Of a stretch of 64,000 bases of DNA, positions 63,561 to 64,000 are shown one piece after another. Positions within the stretch are counted from its first letter, which is position 1. Every line of letters starts with the position of its first letter. The notes beneath the pieces are model-generated. The model did not search any database, was not told the origin of the DNA, and was given only the letters and a program-made list of their open reading frames with translations. The stretch covers positions 19,404-83,403 of the forward strand of contig JAJTUP010000148.1 of assembly GCA_021399435.1 (NCBI GenBank). The letters are read 5' to 3'. Source of the stretch: Diaporthe sp. PMI_573 (lineage: Eukaryota; Ascomycota; Sordariomycetes; Diaporthales; Diaporthaceae). A program made the translations under genes and the position numbers.

Positions 63561-64000
63561 GTGGCATCTCGACACGAAGGCGGCTACGGTCCTCGCTGCT
63601 GGCGGGTGGGCGGGAGGTTGGGTTGAGGAGCGCGGTGGCGGATGGAGTAAAGAGCATCTGTGCTAGGGGGGGGGGGGCGGCGACGGCGTCTTTATGCGCT
63701 GCCAGAGAGGCGGCGGTTGTAGGATCATTCCCTCGTGGTGGGCACCGAGGTGGCCATTTTAGGCAGTTCGTAGGCGACCCCCCGAGCGAGTTGGGACGGG
63801 CGGGCGTCCGTGGTAGGTGTTGTTGGTTAGTTGGTAGGAAAGGAAAGGAGGGAGAGTGAGGGTGAGACAAAGGCGAGGGAGTGGATGTAGATACCTTGGG
63901 GGTACCTCATGGTACGGGACTGGGGCTCGTGGCCGGGGCCAGGGCGCTGGGCGGGGCCGGGGCGGCAGGGGTAGGTTAGCAGCTGGGCTGCTAGGCCCAG
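63561..64000. other. GC-rich right edge, possible N-terminus or promoter of the DUF3435 gene
   Basis: The minus frame upstream of 63553 is open to about 63870 (Pro/Ser/Ala-rich) and in frame with the DUF3435 exon across one TAG, but has no ATG. A G10 run lies at 63667-63676, and the last 100 bases are GGGGC-rich. Confidence 0.4.

Overview
This window looks like an accessory, repeat-rich region from a filamentous ascomycete (Pezizomycotina). The evidence is short introns with CTGAC/CTAAC-type branch sites, fungal transposon families (hAT, pogo/Fot1-like, copia and chromodomain gypsy), fungus-specific genes (DUF3435/FluG-domain, MIZ/SP-RING, DUF3295, modular PKS, P450), and transposons full of TAG/TAA stops made by C-to-T/G-to-A change, the signature of repeat-induced point mutation (RIP). 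I cannot name the species. I found no rRNA, tRNA or CRISPR array.

Layout. 1-9 kb: a gypsy-type gag fragment at the left edge, a 5'-unresolved conserved hypothetical gene, and scattered gene scraps, including 37 codons of a TATA-binding protein. 9.26-9.96 kb: a small element with long terminal inverted repeats and an exact 9-bp target duplication (Mutator-like). 12-15 kb: a complete but RIP-decayed hAT. 15.2-20.1 kb: two halves of a pogo-like transposase flanking an older hAT relic and an apparently intact 3'-5' exonuclease gene. 20-25 kb: gypsy fragments and decayed genes, one with the end of a MIZ/SP-RING domain. 26 kb: a small intact GC-rich gene. 27-31.6 kb: two further hAT remnants and a DUF3295 scrap.

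32.0-48.3 kb is a nested transposon stack whose joints can be read to the base: a hAT (8-bp duplication GCTATACA) is split by a copia element (5-bp duplication GGATC). The copia is split by a gypsy chromovirus (ATTAT) and also carries a 326-bp un-mutated insert in its gag (ATGT).

48.4-55.1 kb: an un-RIPped gypsy gag-protease piece abuts a 3.5-kb island holding the 3' halves of a bacterial-looking PKS (KR-ACP-TE) and a convergent P450. The island abuts a MIZ-family gene that stops just before its zinc finger. 56-64 kb: another pogo-like relic, an 18-bp minisatellite, and a DUF3435 tyrosine-recombinase-like pseudogene whose introns are still perfect. DUF3435 is the family of Starship 'captain' recombinases. 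A captain here, reading leftwards, would make the rest of the window candidate cargo.

Functionally, few genes look expressible: the exonuclease (17973-18875), the small protein at 26055-26534 and perhaps the hypothetical gene ending at 3300. Almost everything else is fragments, so the region reads as a long-lived insertion sink. All family calls come from reading translations by eye, with no database search.
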